A DNA stretch of 64,000 bases from Rhea pennata (lineage: Eukaryota; Chordata; Aves; Rheiformes; Rheidae): NCBI RefSeq assembly GCF_028389875.1, contig NC_084668.1:33856493-33920492 (forward strand), given 5' to 3'. A program made the translations under genes and the position numbers. Of the stretch, positions 24,561 to 35,875 are shown in pieces. The notes beneath the pieces are model-generated. The model saw only the letters and a program-made list of their open reading frames with translations. It had not been told where the DNA came from and ran no database searches. Each line of letters opens with the position of its first letter. The stretch's first letter is position 1.

Positions 24561-25290
24561 CTGAAACACAGAGAAATACATTTAATGCCGAGCAAGTCTG
24601 AGCACGTTACGCACAAGACCTGAACGTCAGCCTGGACAAGCAGAATTTTAGGTGGTGAGGATATATTACGTGCAGATAGTGTTGGAAGGACAATGAAAAA
24701 GAAAATCAGCGTGTTCTGGGAGGCGTTGCTGCCCAGTTCCGCGCACTAATAGTGCAGCAGCTTTGTGCTAACGACAGTGCTTCCTCAAACCTGATCCCCG
24801 CGGCAGGGCTGCTGCGGCGAGCGCCGGCCGCGGCCGCCTCCCTAGCGGGGCATTCCCGACGAGCACCCGCGTGTCTGGGCCGGGCGGCTGCGCGCGGCGG
24901 CGGGAAGCAGCTCTCCAAACCGCGGCCTCAGAGCGGGCGCTCGGCGGAGCGGCAGGCGGCCGCGCCGCCCAGGCTCACCGAGCGCCGCTCGCAGGCCTCG
25001 GCCAGCAACGCCCGCGGGGGCACGGAGCGCCGGGCCCTGGGAGGCCGCCCCCGCCTCGGGCCGGGCTGCGTGGGGGCCCAGTCCGGCTCGGCTCGGCCCG
25101 GCTCGGCCCGGCCCGGCCGCGACGCGCAGCCCCCCGCGGAGGGGGCGGGCCCGGCCCGGCGGGCTCCCGCGTTACCTGCGCCGCCACAAAATGGCGGCCG
25201 GGCGGCGATGGCGGCGGCGCGTCGTTGCTGATGACTTTTCTGTGGTTGCCGGCGTGTTTACTGGAAGCGCGACCGATCCAGCTGCTGCTT
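24561..25290 (-). promoter_or_regulatory. KCTD18 CpG-island promoter and noncoding first exon
   Basis: A very GC- and CpG-rich block at about 24795-25460 surrounds the likely KCTD18 start. On the minus strand a donor (GGCGCAG/GTAACG) lies at 25176/25175, so a noncoding exon 1 probably spans 25176 to about 25290 and joins the acceptor at 24561-24563. No TATA box was seen. Long open frames on both strands through the island result from its base composition. The exact start site is not determined. Confidence 0.75.
25188..25199 (-). promoter_or_regulatory. YY1-type site in KCTD18 exon 1
   Basis: The minus strand reads GCCGCCATTTT, the YY1 consensus, 12 nt before the exon 1 donor. YY1 sites of this orientation just downstream of start sites are common in TATA-less CpG promoters. 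This is a motif match only. Confidence 0.5.
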
Positions 25291-25454
25291 TCGCAGCCTC
25301 AGTAGCGAGGGCTCGCGGAAACGGGGCGGGTGGGTGAAGAAGGTGGCTTGGGGCGGGCCGGCGCGTCGCGGAGCGCCCGCGCTGTTTTCATAGCGCTGCA
25401 ACGTCCGGCCTCGAAGCCAAAGGATCGAGTGAGCCGCTATTCTTTAAGAAGCGC

Positions 25455-25474
25455 GGGGGGGGGGGGCGAGGGGG
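25455..25474. repeat. G-run at the CpG island edge
   Basis: Twelve G residues, then CGAGGGGGG. It could form a G-quadruplex on the plus strand. Confidence 0.7.
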
Positions 25475-25655
25475 GCAGTATGTTACTTTTCAGGATAATA
25501 TTGAAAAGGAGCGCTTAGCCCTTTCTTCCTTTAAAGAGGAAATAGTTTTCCTAGCAGAGTGTAGCTTGTTTTCTGAAAGTAGATTAATTCTGCGTTTGAG
25601 CTTGGGGTGCTCCTAAGAGGAGATGGTCTGTCTGGTTAGGCCCTGGAAGTATTTT

Positions 25656-25705
25656 TATATATATATATGTATATATATATATACATACACACACATATAT
25701 GTATG
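25656..25705. repeat. (TA)n / ATAC simple sequence
   Basis: TA-rich alternating tract followed by ACATACACACACATATATG, upstream of KCTD18. Confidence 0.85.
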
Positions 25706-28700
25706 TTATAAATAGCTGAGGCCGTTTAAAATGCATAGTACCATTTTTAAATCCTTTCTTCTCCCCCCTGCTTTGCCTCCTACTATGGAAGTATTCACAG
25801 TTTAGTTTTAGTTAACATACGTGAATGTGGCTATTACAGCTTTTAATTTGCTGGCCTGTTGTGAAATACAACTCGTACTTTGCTGCTTCAGACTTGTATG
25901 CCTTTTTAAGATATTAATTGTTTGCTTCAAGAAAGCACAGGTAAGTGTAGGCAGGGCGCTTCACTGTCATACAAGCACATTTCACACAGATAGATATACA
26001 GAAACAGTGTTTTAATAAATTGCTTATGTCTGTAATATAGATGCTTGTTTATCACAATGCATTCATAAACAACACAAAAGTGGGGAAAAATAGAGCAAGG
26101 TTCTTGTTACTCTTTTGTCTCAGACTCATTAAAAATACCTGTAAGTAGGGAAAATGGTTTTAAGATACAACCTTACTTTCTAAGAAAACATTTACCAACT
26201 CCTGCTCCCAAAGCGAAACACTGTGCTTTCTTATAACATTGTATCTACTTAAGTTCCCACCTAACTGTGTAAGCAAATAATACAGGATTCTAAGCTGTTT
26301 TAAAGAAGAATTTATTTTCTCCCATCCTATATAGAAAGACCATATACCTATAGATATAAATGCCACATAACTATAGTACTTGTATGTAAAGGTTAACAGG
26401 CTCAAGCTCTGGGTTTCTGTGAAGTTGACTAGATACCTAGAAAATACAATAAAAGGTAACCAAACTCCAAGTGTTAACAATACACTTTAAAGTTCAGTAA
26501 AAATACGGTTATTTAATTGTACAATACGTATAACAACAGGTGTGCCTGTATTGTAAACAGCTTAGCCATATTTACCTAACAAATGGATTCAATTATACAT
26601 CTACAATTCCTATTGATTTTCATTTTGTATCATGGTTATTTTTTCTGCCATGTTTTGTAAGATATTTTTATGCTCATTCTATATTGCGTAGATATTGAAA
26701 ATACACAATTTTGGGGCCTATACTGTGTTGGGGATGTTTTGTTACGTATTTCAGCAATTTAATCTGTCATTTAATGAATATCTCTTTAGGTACTGGGCAC
26801 TAAAGAAGCTGCAAGTTACATGCTGCTGAATACCATACAGAAATGTAAAAGAAGTGGAAGCAAGTTTAATGGATTATTTTTGTGGAATGATTGTGTCTGT
26901 TTTAACTGGGACTTTACTACAGATAAACTGCATGTTGTTCTTTATTCTTTGCTAAAGTTTAGCACTGGAAGTAGTTCATATGTAGCAATTGCAATTTGAA
27001 TGTGGCCATTGTTGTCAAATATTGCAATATACTTTAAGTTGCAACTTCCAGTCTTTCTCATTCTTTAAAACATTCACTTTTATTAATTTGCAGTTTTCCA
27101 TTCTTGCTTTTTCCTTGAAGTTGGCTTGTTGCTTTCTCAGAAAGTCTGAACAAAGTTTCTTCATTGTATTTCTACATTAGAACACCCGGAGGAATACAAA
27201 TGCATGGTTTGTAATTTTGGACTTCAGATTAAACCATTTGAAGTATTTTTACTGTTTAAGCTTAGCACAGCATGTACTTCCTATAGAGGTGGGTAGCATA
27301 ACTAACCTGTGCTATTAAACTGCCTTTTATGTCTTTTGAGCTGCATGTTCTTGGGAAAGAAATACAAGTGGTTTGTTGTTGTTTTTTGAGGTGGGGGGAA
27401 CTGGTTTCCTAAAGAAGACTTGTACGCTCATCCTATACATATTTGTGTTTCAGTTAACCAATTTCAGTCAAATTTGACAGAGGAGAAGAGGTATTAAGAA
27501 ATAAGTTTTCTTTAACCTTGTGCAAGAAAGGGAATGTTTAGAAGAAAATATCTTATTAATACCATAATTTCAGGAAAAGCTGTAGTATGAACTCAGTTCT
27601 TGCTAGACATAAGAGCGTCTGCAGGGGGACAAACTGTTCTATGTAATCTACCTGCCAGAAGCGCTTTAATCATGGCTCATACTTTAATCATAGCTCACAC
27701 ACCAGGCAATTAATTCTGCAGCTTGAATTTTTCTCTGAGGTGGAGTTGCTGGTAGCTAATACGACTCAAATTCAATCTGATTCTTGCCACATGGCTAGGG
27801 CTCTTAAAACAGGCCTGTGTCTTCTTTCCTTCACTCCCTCTCTTTTCTGATGTCTAATAAGCTGTGGGACATCCTGCAGCTTTTGTCTGCACAATTTAAA
27901 GGCCAATTGTAAAATCCCAAATCGCCAAAAACCAGGCTTGTGCTGTAAATATATACTTCAGATATATAGGCTGTGAAATTTGGCAGTGCTTTTGGCCTCT
28001 ACCTCACTTTTAGCAGCTGGCAATTAAGTGTAGATTTTTACGTGTAAAATACAGTGGAGAACTTCCTCATCAGAGTTTAAAGGAAAGTATGACCCTCTGT
28101 GGAAACATGATCCTTTGTTTTATTTTAAGTTTATTGTCAGCAGTAGTGACATAAATTTAAATGGAAGCAAATTAGTGATTGCTGCTTCAGGAGCTGGACC
28201 ACTTTAAAACTGGAGGAAATTAAAGCTATTGGTTGGATCCTAGAGGAAAACATACTGCCTTCTGGAAAGATTAAGGAGGTAAGTTACATTTATTTGATTG
28301 TCTTTGTTGTTATTTTTTACCTTTACATGAGGTTAATTGCTCTTTTATTTGCAAAATGTGAAATAGGTGTTGTCTTACAGTGGCTACAGTTGCTTCCAAA
28401 GTTGCCTTGTGAGGGGAAAATGTAATGGGAAAGGTGTGCTAGATTAAATCTTGATTTTTAAAGGGCTTGCATAGAGGCATAGTGTTTTGCAACTTCAGGG
28501 CCATGCTGAGAAAGTATTATATATCATGTAGAAATAAGAAAAAGCAGGAAAGAAAGAGTCTTCAGATGCTATTTGCAGCAGGTAATACAAAATAGGAAAT
28601 TCATATAGATACATTTTCAAATAATTAATGCAACTGGTATTTATTGTGAGATTCCCTTATTTGCTTTATAGATCATCATCATGTTAGCACATCAAAAGGT

Positions 28701-29367
28701 AAGATTTTTCATGATGACTACTGACATGATGACTTAGAACCTAAATAAAAGTTGTTATGAATAAACAGCAGCTTTTAGACCACCATTGCAAGAAAATCTG
28801 TGCTGTTTTGTTAATTTCAATCTTCCACATCCGTGTGAATTTTCAAAAATAAACATTAACACTTTTTTTTTGGGGGGGGGGGGTTGTGTTTTTGTGTTTG
28901 ATTTGGTAAATGTTATGATGACTCTATACTTTTCCCTCAAAGCGTATTAATTGTTTATCATTTCCTCTATTGCTAATAGCTAAAGATCGGTCAAAAGAAC
29001 TTTAGGTTTCCACTGTGAAGGGATTGAACAGGGTTTCTCTTTTTAATTTAAAGAAACTCCTTAAATAGAAAGCCAAATAACCCCAAATCCCTCCTGTTGC
29101 AGGAAACACTAGTATCGGTATGCAAAATCTTGGATTTCATGATCTAGACTAACATTTTGGTCAAAAAGAAAATGCTGTGATAAGTTGGAATTTTACCTGT
29201 TTATTTTAATTGGATGTGCTTTTCAACTTTTCATTTATTGATATTAAAATTATGTTGTATGCCATCAAATCAAATGCAAAGAATTTACCAAATAATAGCA
29301 TTTATTATATGCTATGTCAGCATATCTGACATCCAGAGATGATTTGGTCATTTGGAGGAATTAAATA

Positions 29368-29392
29368 ATATATATATATATATATATATATA
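29368..29392. repeat. (TA)n microsatellite
   Basis: About 12 perfect TA units in the KCTD18-SGO2 spacer. Confidence 0.9.
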
Positions 29393-31004
29393 AATGCATT
29401 AGTAAGAGAGCATAACTCTTTTAGCCATCACCCCTGGGAAATACATATACATGTGCTCAAATCATGTAAAATAAGATTATTTTGGCCAGCAATGCTCATT
29501 GGAAGCAAACATCTTCATAGCTCCCACGCAGGGGCATAAGAACATAAAGGCATAGAGTCACCCTGCCATTTTTAAATTCTTTCTCAAAATGTCTGACAGC
29601 AAGATGGCATCTCTGCAGCTCCCAACTCTCCACAGTGTACCAAGATTAATGTTAATTATTTAGGATTAACACTTATTTGTTAACTTTAGTCTGTTTGTTG
29701 GTTGGTGTTTAAAAAGTCTTACGAAGTAGGGAAGCTTCTAACGGAAGGCTACCTCAAAGCAGAAGAGGTTCTTGATATCATCAGCCCAGTTTGGTTTTGA
29801 TTCATCTCAAGCGTTTATTGCAAAGATGTATCTCAGCAAGGTTGTAAATCATAGATTTTGCTCAGATTACTTCTCCGTAGTTAAAGCAATTTCTTATATG
29901 TGGTATCTCTTCAAATAGCTTCAAACTTAGCCTTAATAATCTTCATTGAAAGCACTGTGGGAAAATAATCCAGAATGTCTTTCTACAGTAACTTTGCAGA
30001 GTTGTCAGTTCAAAATGGCCTTTTTCTTACAGTTGCCACAAAATCACAATATGGGATATACGCACAGAAAATGTAGGTTCAGTTCTGTACATACTTTTTC
30101 AAAATAAAATCGTGTGCTAAGAAAAAATTACAGATTACAAGTAGCAGAAGTCCCCATGTTCTCAGAAAATGCACTGATTTCCAGAACTCTTGCTCAAATT
30201 AGTCTTCAAAGTACAATATAGGTATAGGCTACTTTTATAGGAATATGAGTGAAGCTTCTTATTCCAAGAACTTCTTTAAATAACTGAAGTTGTGAAACAA
30301 ATCTGTCTGCAACTCATTAAATATAGAAAAAAATATATGTACATACGTATATATTTCTGAGGCAATCAACGGAATTTTACTCCTTAGTTAACTATAAAAT
30401 CACTTGTTGCCTAAATCCTCTCTTCCTTTAAAAAGGAGGAAAGTACAAGGGAGGATAATGTAAAATACTGTTAATTTTTGTTGCTTTCATGGTTTGGACA
30501 CTGTTTCTTATTAAATATTTGCATGTCCTTGACAAAACTGCTATAGTGCCTTTCCTGTTCTCTTAACAGAATGTCAAAACCAGATACAGCAATGGATGTT
30601 GGTTGCAGTGTAAATCCAGCTTAGATACAGGACAGGTTTGCATTAAACTGTTAAGGCCTGGCTATGTATTTTACATTTGAAGTACCTAGTACAAATCACT
30701 ACTGTTTGGTGTTTTTTTTCAACTTTTCGTACATGTTTTCATACATAGTTTTATTCAGGTATCATCCAGTGATTTAATTCTGGATATAAAGTAATTCTTT
30801 ATATATTACGTAGAAGAATGTATACACGTGTGAGTATGTGAAAGACACGTGGGGGTGCCGTAACGGTCGACTTGCAGGCTGAGGATCACTGTCCAGGAAG
30901 TCTTCTGCTTAACTTTCAAACCAAGACTGTTTTCTGTTCAGTTTAAACATTGTCTCATTGTGTGATAACAACAAATTTCTGAACCGGGTAAGTATTATCT
31001 AGCC

Positions 31005-31430
31005 CAAGGCGGCTATACGGAGAGCATGGCTGGGGCGACAGCTGGTTCTGTTCGTGTGGTGCCGGTTAAAAGCTCGGAGTCGGAGCTCGGGGCTGTAACG
31101 CCGCTCGCGCCCGGCGTGCCGCGCCGCCGCCGCCCTCCGTTCGCGGAGCGGCCGCGCCGCGCTTTGCTGCCCGCCGCCGGGCGGCGGGGAGGCCCCGGCC
31201 GCGCCCCCGCGGCGGTTGAGGCGCGCGAGGGGCGTGGCCCAACGGCTGCCTCGGGCCGGCCGTTGGAGGCTGGGAGCCGTTGCTGGCCCCTGAGGCGAGG
31301 CGGGAGCGGGCAGGCCGCCTCTTCGCCTCCGAAGCGCGAGAGCTCCGCTGCGAGCAACAGCCACGGGCAGGCTGTGGGCTGCGTACCCTGGGAGGCCCTT
31401 CGCTCAGGGTAGCTGTGCCCTTCAGGGTGC
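31005..31430 (+). promoter_or_regulatory. CpG island, probable SGO2 promoter and noncoding exon 1
   Basis: A sharply bounded block rich in CG dinucleotides lies 1.1 kb upstream of the first SGO2 coding exon, in otherwise AT-rich DNA. The first coding exon begins with a splice acceptor, so a noncoding first exon must lie upstream, and this island is the best candidate. I could not pick its donor: no strong GTAAGT lies inside the island, and the one at 30988 is upstream of it. Open frames of 114-132 codons on both strands reflect composition. Confidence 0.65.
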
Positions 31431-32426
31431 CCGGTGGCGCTGGGAGACCTGCCTCCTGGAAGCGGTTTGCTGGGACACCAGTGCCTCTTCCACAGGTGGA
31501 AACCTCTGCCTGGGGACAGATCTCGGCTGCAGGGGCACTCAGGTCCTCATTCTTGCCCCTTCAGTGCTTCCAGCTGGCATGCAAACTTGTTTATCCACCC
31601 CGATGGGAGGGGCTTGATGTGTGCCTAATACCCCAGTCGCCTATAGTTGCGGGGAGGATAGTGAAATCCTTTCATTAGGATGTCTTTTGGAGAATGATTT
31701 GCAAGTTTCCTTTCCCTGTTTCCATCTTCCTGCCACCTCTTTTGGCATCTTTGACCTAATCTATCAATCTGAGTAAGGCTCAGATTTTAAGTTATTTTAA
31801 GACTAAGATCATTGTTTTAACTTATTTTAAAATAAGTGACAAGGTTTGGGCTTTTTCATAAGTTCATCTTGATGTTATGTGAGTGTCTCAACTTTTTTTT
31901 TTATCTTAATGCTCATTTTGCAGAGAGAAGTTTGAAAGTGCTTCAACTAGACCTCACATTGAGAAACCAAAAGGGATTACTCGAAGAAACAAAAAATTCA
32001 TTAGTGTTTCAATTTTAAGCAAGGTTTCAGAGGAATGAAACAGTTATTGGATTCTGGAGTTAGGAATAAACTAATACTGCTTATTTGAAAGCTTAATTTG
32101 TAAAATTTGTATTAGCAGAGCAAAAAGTGATTTGATTACAAGGTTTTATTTATTTATTTGTTTGTCTTTTACTCAGCTGTAAATTTGGATAGTTGGGTGA
32201 AGGGAATGGGCAAGATAAAAATCTATGAACTTTTGACTCTTCATGTTTATTAGCTGTGTATTTAGCCAGTCTCTGTGACAACGTGAGCTTAAATATCTCA
32301 GGGAACAAATCATTAACCTGTTTTGAATTTGTTTAACTAAGGTTCCATTTTAGCTAAGAGCAGACATCTTAGAAGTCATTTTCTCCATGTTAGAGATGAT
32401 AAATCCTGATGAGAGAGATGCAACTT

Positions 32427-32451
32427 AAAAAAAAAAAAAAAAAAAAAAAAA
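32427..32451 (+). repeat. A25 homopolymer
   Basis: A pure A tract lies 48 nt upstream of the first SGO2 coding exon. Adenines just upstream of an acceptor are unusual, but a short T/C-containing stretch and ACATACAG intervene. Confidence 0.9.
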
Positions 32452-32498
32452 GCAAATACATGTTTTATTATTTGGACATTCCTCTTGACAACATACAG

Positions 32499-32653
32499 GC
32501 TCGTTCTGATGATGCGTAAACAAACAACTGCTAAAGTGTCTACCGTTTTAACCATGGATGCTGTTAAAGGACATATGAGGAAGAAGGATAGAACATTACA
32601 AGCTGCAAAACTGAACACTTCTCTAGCATCTAAAATAAAAACTAAATTAATAA
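32499..32653 (+). CDS. SGO2: SGO2 first coding exon
   Basis: Acceptor ACATACAG; 10 nt of 5' UTR, then ATGATG at 32509. It encodes MMRKQTTAKVSTVLTMDAV, a KKDRTLQAAKLN block and SLASKIKTKLI. The donor is GTAAGT. In-frame methionines at residues 16 and 22 could also serve as starts. Confidence 0.9.
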
Positions 32654-35600
32654 GTAAGTCCTTCCTGCTAAGGTAAAACCAAAGCCATTTACTTTCTTAC
32701 AGAGGACATGAATTCAAAAGGAATAGTAAGGTGTTTAACATGACTTACTGAACTGCTGCCTAATTCAAAAACATTAATGTAGTATGTTGAGAGTTTTAGG
32801 ACAGTCTCAAGGTTAAAACACATGATTTTAAGTTGTTTATCTAATTCTTCATATATTTTCAGTGCTTGCTCTTTGTCATGGCCCATGCTTTAAAAAGTGT
32901 ACTCAGGTGCATTTCTAACATCTGTGTAGTATTTATCTTAGACATCTAAAAACTGTGGAACCAAAATTAGTAAAATGAAGACCTTTTTAATATATATTTT
33001 CTATAATATCTAGTATTCCTATTTTCAAAATGAGGTTTAAATAGAATTATTGATTAAACCATATTCTGAATCAAGAAAAAAGACAAATATTTATCTGCTA
33101 ATTTATTCATTTGCCAGAATGTGCCTTGCTTTCCCAGTAAGTCTGGGTTAAATTCAAACATAGGTTTTTTCATGATAGCCATTTTGATTTTGTTTCTAAC
33201 TGACAAAAAACAACAATATGAAACTTCTTAGACCCTCTTCTGAAAAATACAGGGAAACTATAAACATAGTGAAGCACCACTACTTCAGAATTGTTTAATT
33301 CAAGCAACATGATGAACTGCATGTTGACTTCTGCTTCTCTTTCTATAATTGATGCTGTAGGAATTGTTAGTATGTGTATTTGAACTTACTGTATTTTTAT
33401 GTCAAAAATACTAATTTTCAGTTAAAAATAATTAACAGTATAGGTGAGGAATACTAACTTCCTTTAGAAATCTCCACGTTGTTCACACTAGTAATTTATT
33501 TCTATTACTGCAATGTTCTCAAAGCAGAACGTTTGGATTAAACTATTGTTGCCTGTTTCCCAAAGTATGAGACTTTACAAACTTAAGATTATAGGTCACA
33601 GAATTAATAGTGTAAGACAAAGAATAAATGTATTCAGAGTAGGTTCACTACCTTCCTCCTTTTGGTACTGTAAAGGGTATGGTCGGAGTATGGTTAGTTT
33701 ATCCTGTCCTGTCCCTGCCTTGAGTCAACATTATGTATGTGTGTAACATGAATGTGAGGCAAAAAAAATCAACGTTATCTTGGTAATATGCAGTATCACT
33801 TAAAAAAAAAAAAATCCTAAGAGGGTCTATAAAAGACATGAGTAGGCAGGACATGGGAAGGTGTATTTATGATTTAAATTTTCTTTCTTTCTCTTGATGG
33901 ATCTCACATTTTTGCCCAAATTGTTTGGGCTTTTTCATTGTAAAAATACATATTTGTTTTTTAGAAAGCTAAAAATGTTTTTATGCTTGTAAAACTATCC
34001 ATTTTTTAAATACTTTCTGCTTAAAATATCCTTATTTTAAAAATCCAAACTAGAGCAGAACCCATGCATGAAACAAACTTTAGCTTGTAGCTGACAGAGT
34101 GGTCTTCAGAATGATATGCAACCAGAAACAGTTCTGTATTAAAAGTGTTAGACTTACTACTGTTCCACCAAAATATATTCATAGGAAAGCTGTTATATAG
34201 TGATAATTCATACAGAGAATCTGGAATTTAAGCTGTTGGAAGTAAAACAGTATGATTTTGTCTCTTTTAGATAACTCATCTATTTTTAAAGTATCTTTAA
34301 AACAAAATAATAAAGCATTAGCTCTGGCTTTGAGTGTAGAGAAAGAACATTCTCGGAAGCTAAAGAATGAGAAGATTTTTCTTCAGAAAGAAGTAGAAGA
34401 GCTGCAGCTTCATAATATCTTGCTTCGTCGAAAACTAAACTATTTGGTATGCTGTAAATAATATCATTTAAAGTTAGAGCAGCTAAACTGACCTTTAAGT
34501 TTTCTCTAGGACCATAGTATTGCTTCTTAAAATGGTGATTTAAAACATCCATGTCTCAGAGGAAAATGTGTGATGTTAGGTAAAGTTATACCTAACTACC
34601 TGTCTCATAGCAAATCATTGTTTGCATTTGATTTTTCTTTCGTAGGATTGTTTTGTGCTTACTGTTGTGCTTACTGCCACTGATGATGCATCTGACCATC
34701 TGTGACCATTTTAGTTCACTTTCAACTTTATCAGTAGTGCAATGGTATTAAAAATTGGTTCATCTTTCAACCAAGTATGAAAAATTACAACATATACTCT
34801 CTTTTATAGTCTCTTTTAAAATAAGCCAGTAGCCATTTAAAAGAGATTTTGTTTAATATTTTTTTTCTTGTACATACAGAATAAAACTCTTACAGAAATA
34901 GAAGCTTTTTTGAATAGTAACCTCTTAACTGCAATAGAAATAAGCACTCTTTCTGAGGTAAGATGATGCTTTTTGAACTATTACAATATTTAACTCTTTT
35001 CCTAGAGTAATATTTTCACAGTGCCTGAATAACCAGAATGTTGAAATCAGTTATTCATTTTAAAGCACTTATCTCAATTGTTTAAAATATGGAGTGAAAT
35101 CCTGGTACAACAAAGTCAATGGAAATTTTGCTGTTGTATGGGGGGGGGGGGAACAACTCTATGGTTTGATCTTGTCTATAAAGAATCCAGAAGTTTTGTA
35201 TCCGTTAGACCAAATGAAGTCATGTTGTGAGAAATAACATACAGTACTGCGGTAGGTGGCATTCTTCACTAATGAGCTCAATATGCTCTCCTTGCTTAAT
35301 GCTGGAGTGAGCTATGCTACAGGAATAGATATCTCACACATTGAAACTTTGCCAGAAAGTATAGCCCATGCTAGTGCTTGTATCATGGCAAATTTACAGG
35401 TAAGTGATTATCTTCTGTTTTACTGTATACCTGTGTAGTATTAACAAAATATTTTTTATTGTTTATTGTTGAATTTTTACTGTATTCTCAACAGCTGTTT
35501 GGTGTTGCTTTATGTTTTTATATACATAATGTACTTTGGTGTTGCATTAATTATATCTACACGGAAAAACTATACAGTACTTTGGGATGCAAGTAATTAG

Positions 35601-35836
35601 ATTTTGATAAATTTTGCTACAAGATATTTTTCTTCAAAGTTATTGTGTGTGTTTGAAGGAACATATTTTCGGCTATACACGTTTTTATGTATCTTATCTG
35701 CAAAAGTTATAATTATTCAGTGAACCACTAAGTATCATGCAACTTTGATCAGTACTTCTATTTTTGCCCATTAATTTATTTTTTTCAGGGCATATTTCTA
35801 ATACTTAGGAGAATATTCAAATCTTTCTACTTCTCC

Positions 35837-35875
<39 letters not shown>

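Larger units (their letters stand above)
25470..31000. other. intergenic spacer KCTD18-SGO2, no gene recognised
   Basis: 5.5 kb between the two divergent genes. It holds TA repeats (25656-25705, 29368-29392), a G-run (28872-28883) and short open frames without family signature. One exon-like segment with good splice sites (28191-28278) is listed as a finding, not a gene. Confidence 0.6.

Noticed and set aside
24752-25305. Open frames of 70-159 codons on both strands in the KCTD18 CpG island
   Set aside because: Pure composition effect: Arg/Ala/Gly/Pro-rich, overlapping on both strands, no family signature.
26820-26998. 59-codon open frame in the KCTD18-SGO2 spacer
   Set aside because: Translation not recognised and no promoter or splice context; likely chance.
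30999-31678. Open frames of 114-132 codons on both strands in the SGO2 CpG island
   Set aside because: Same composition effect; no homology recognised and no link in frame to SGO2 exon 2.
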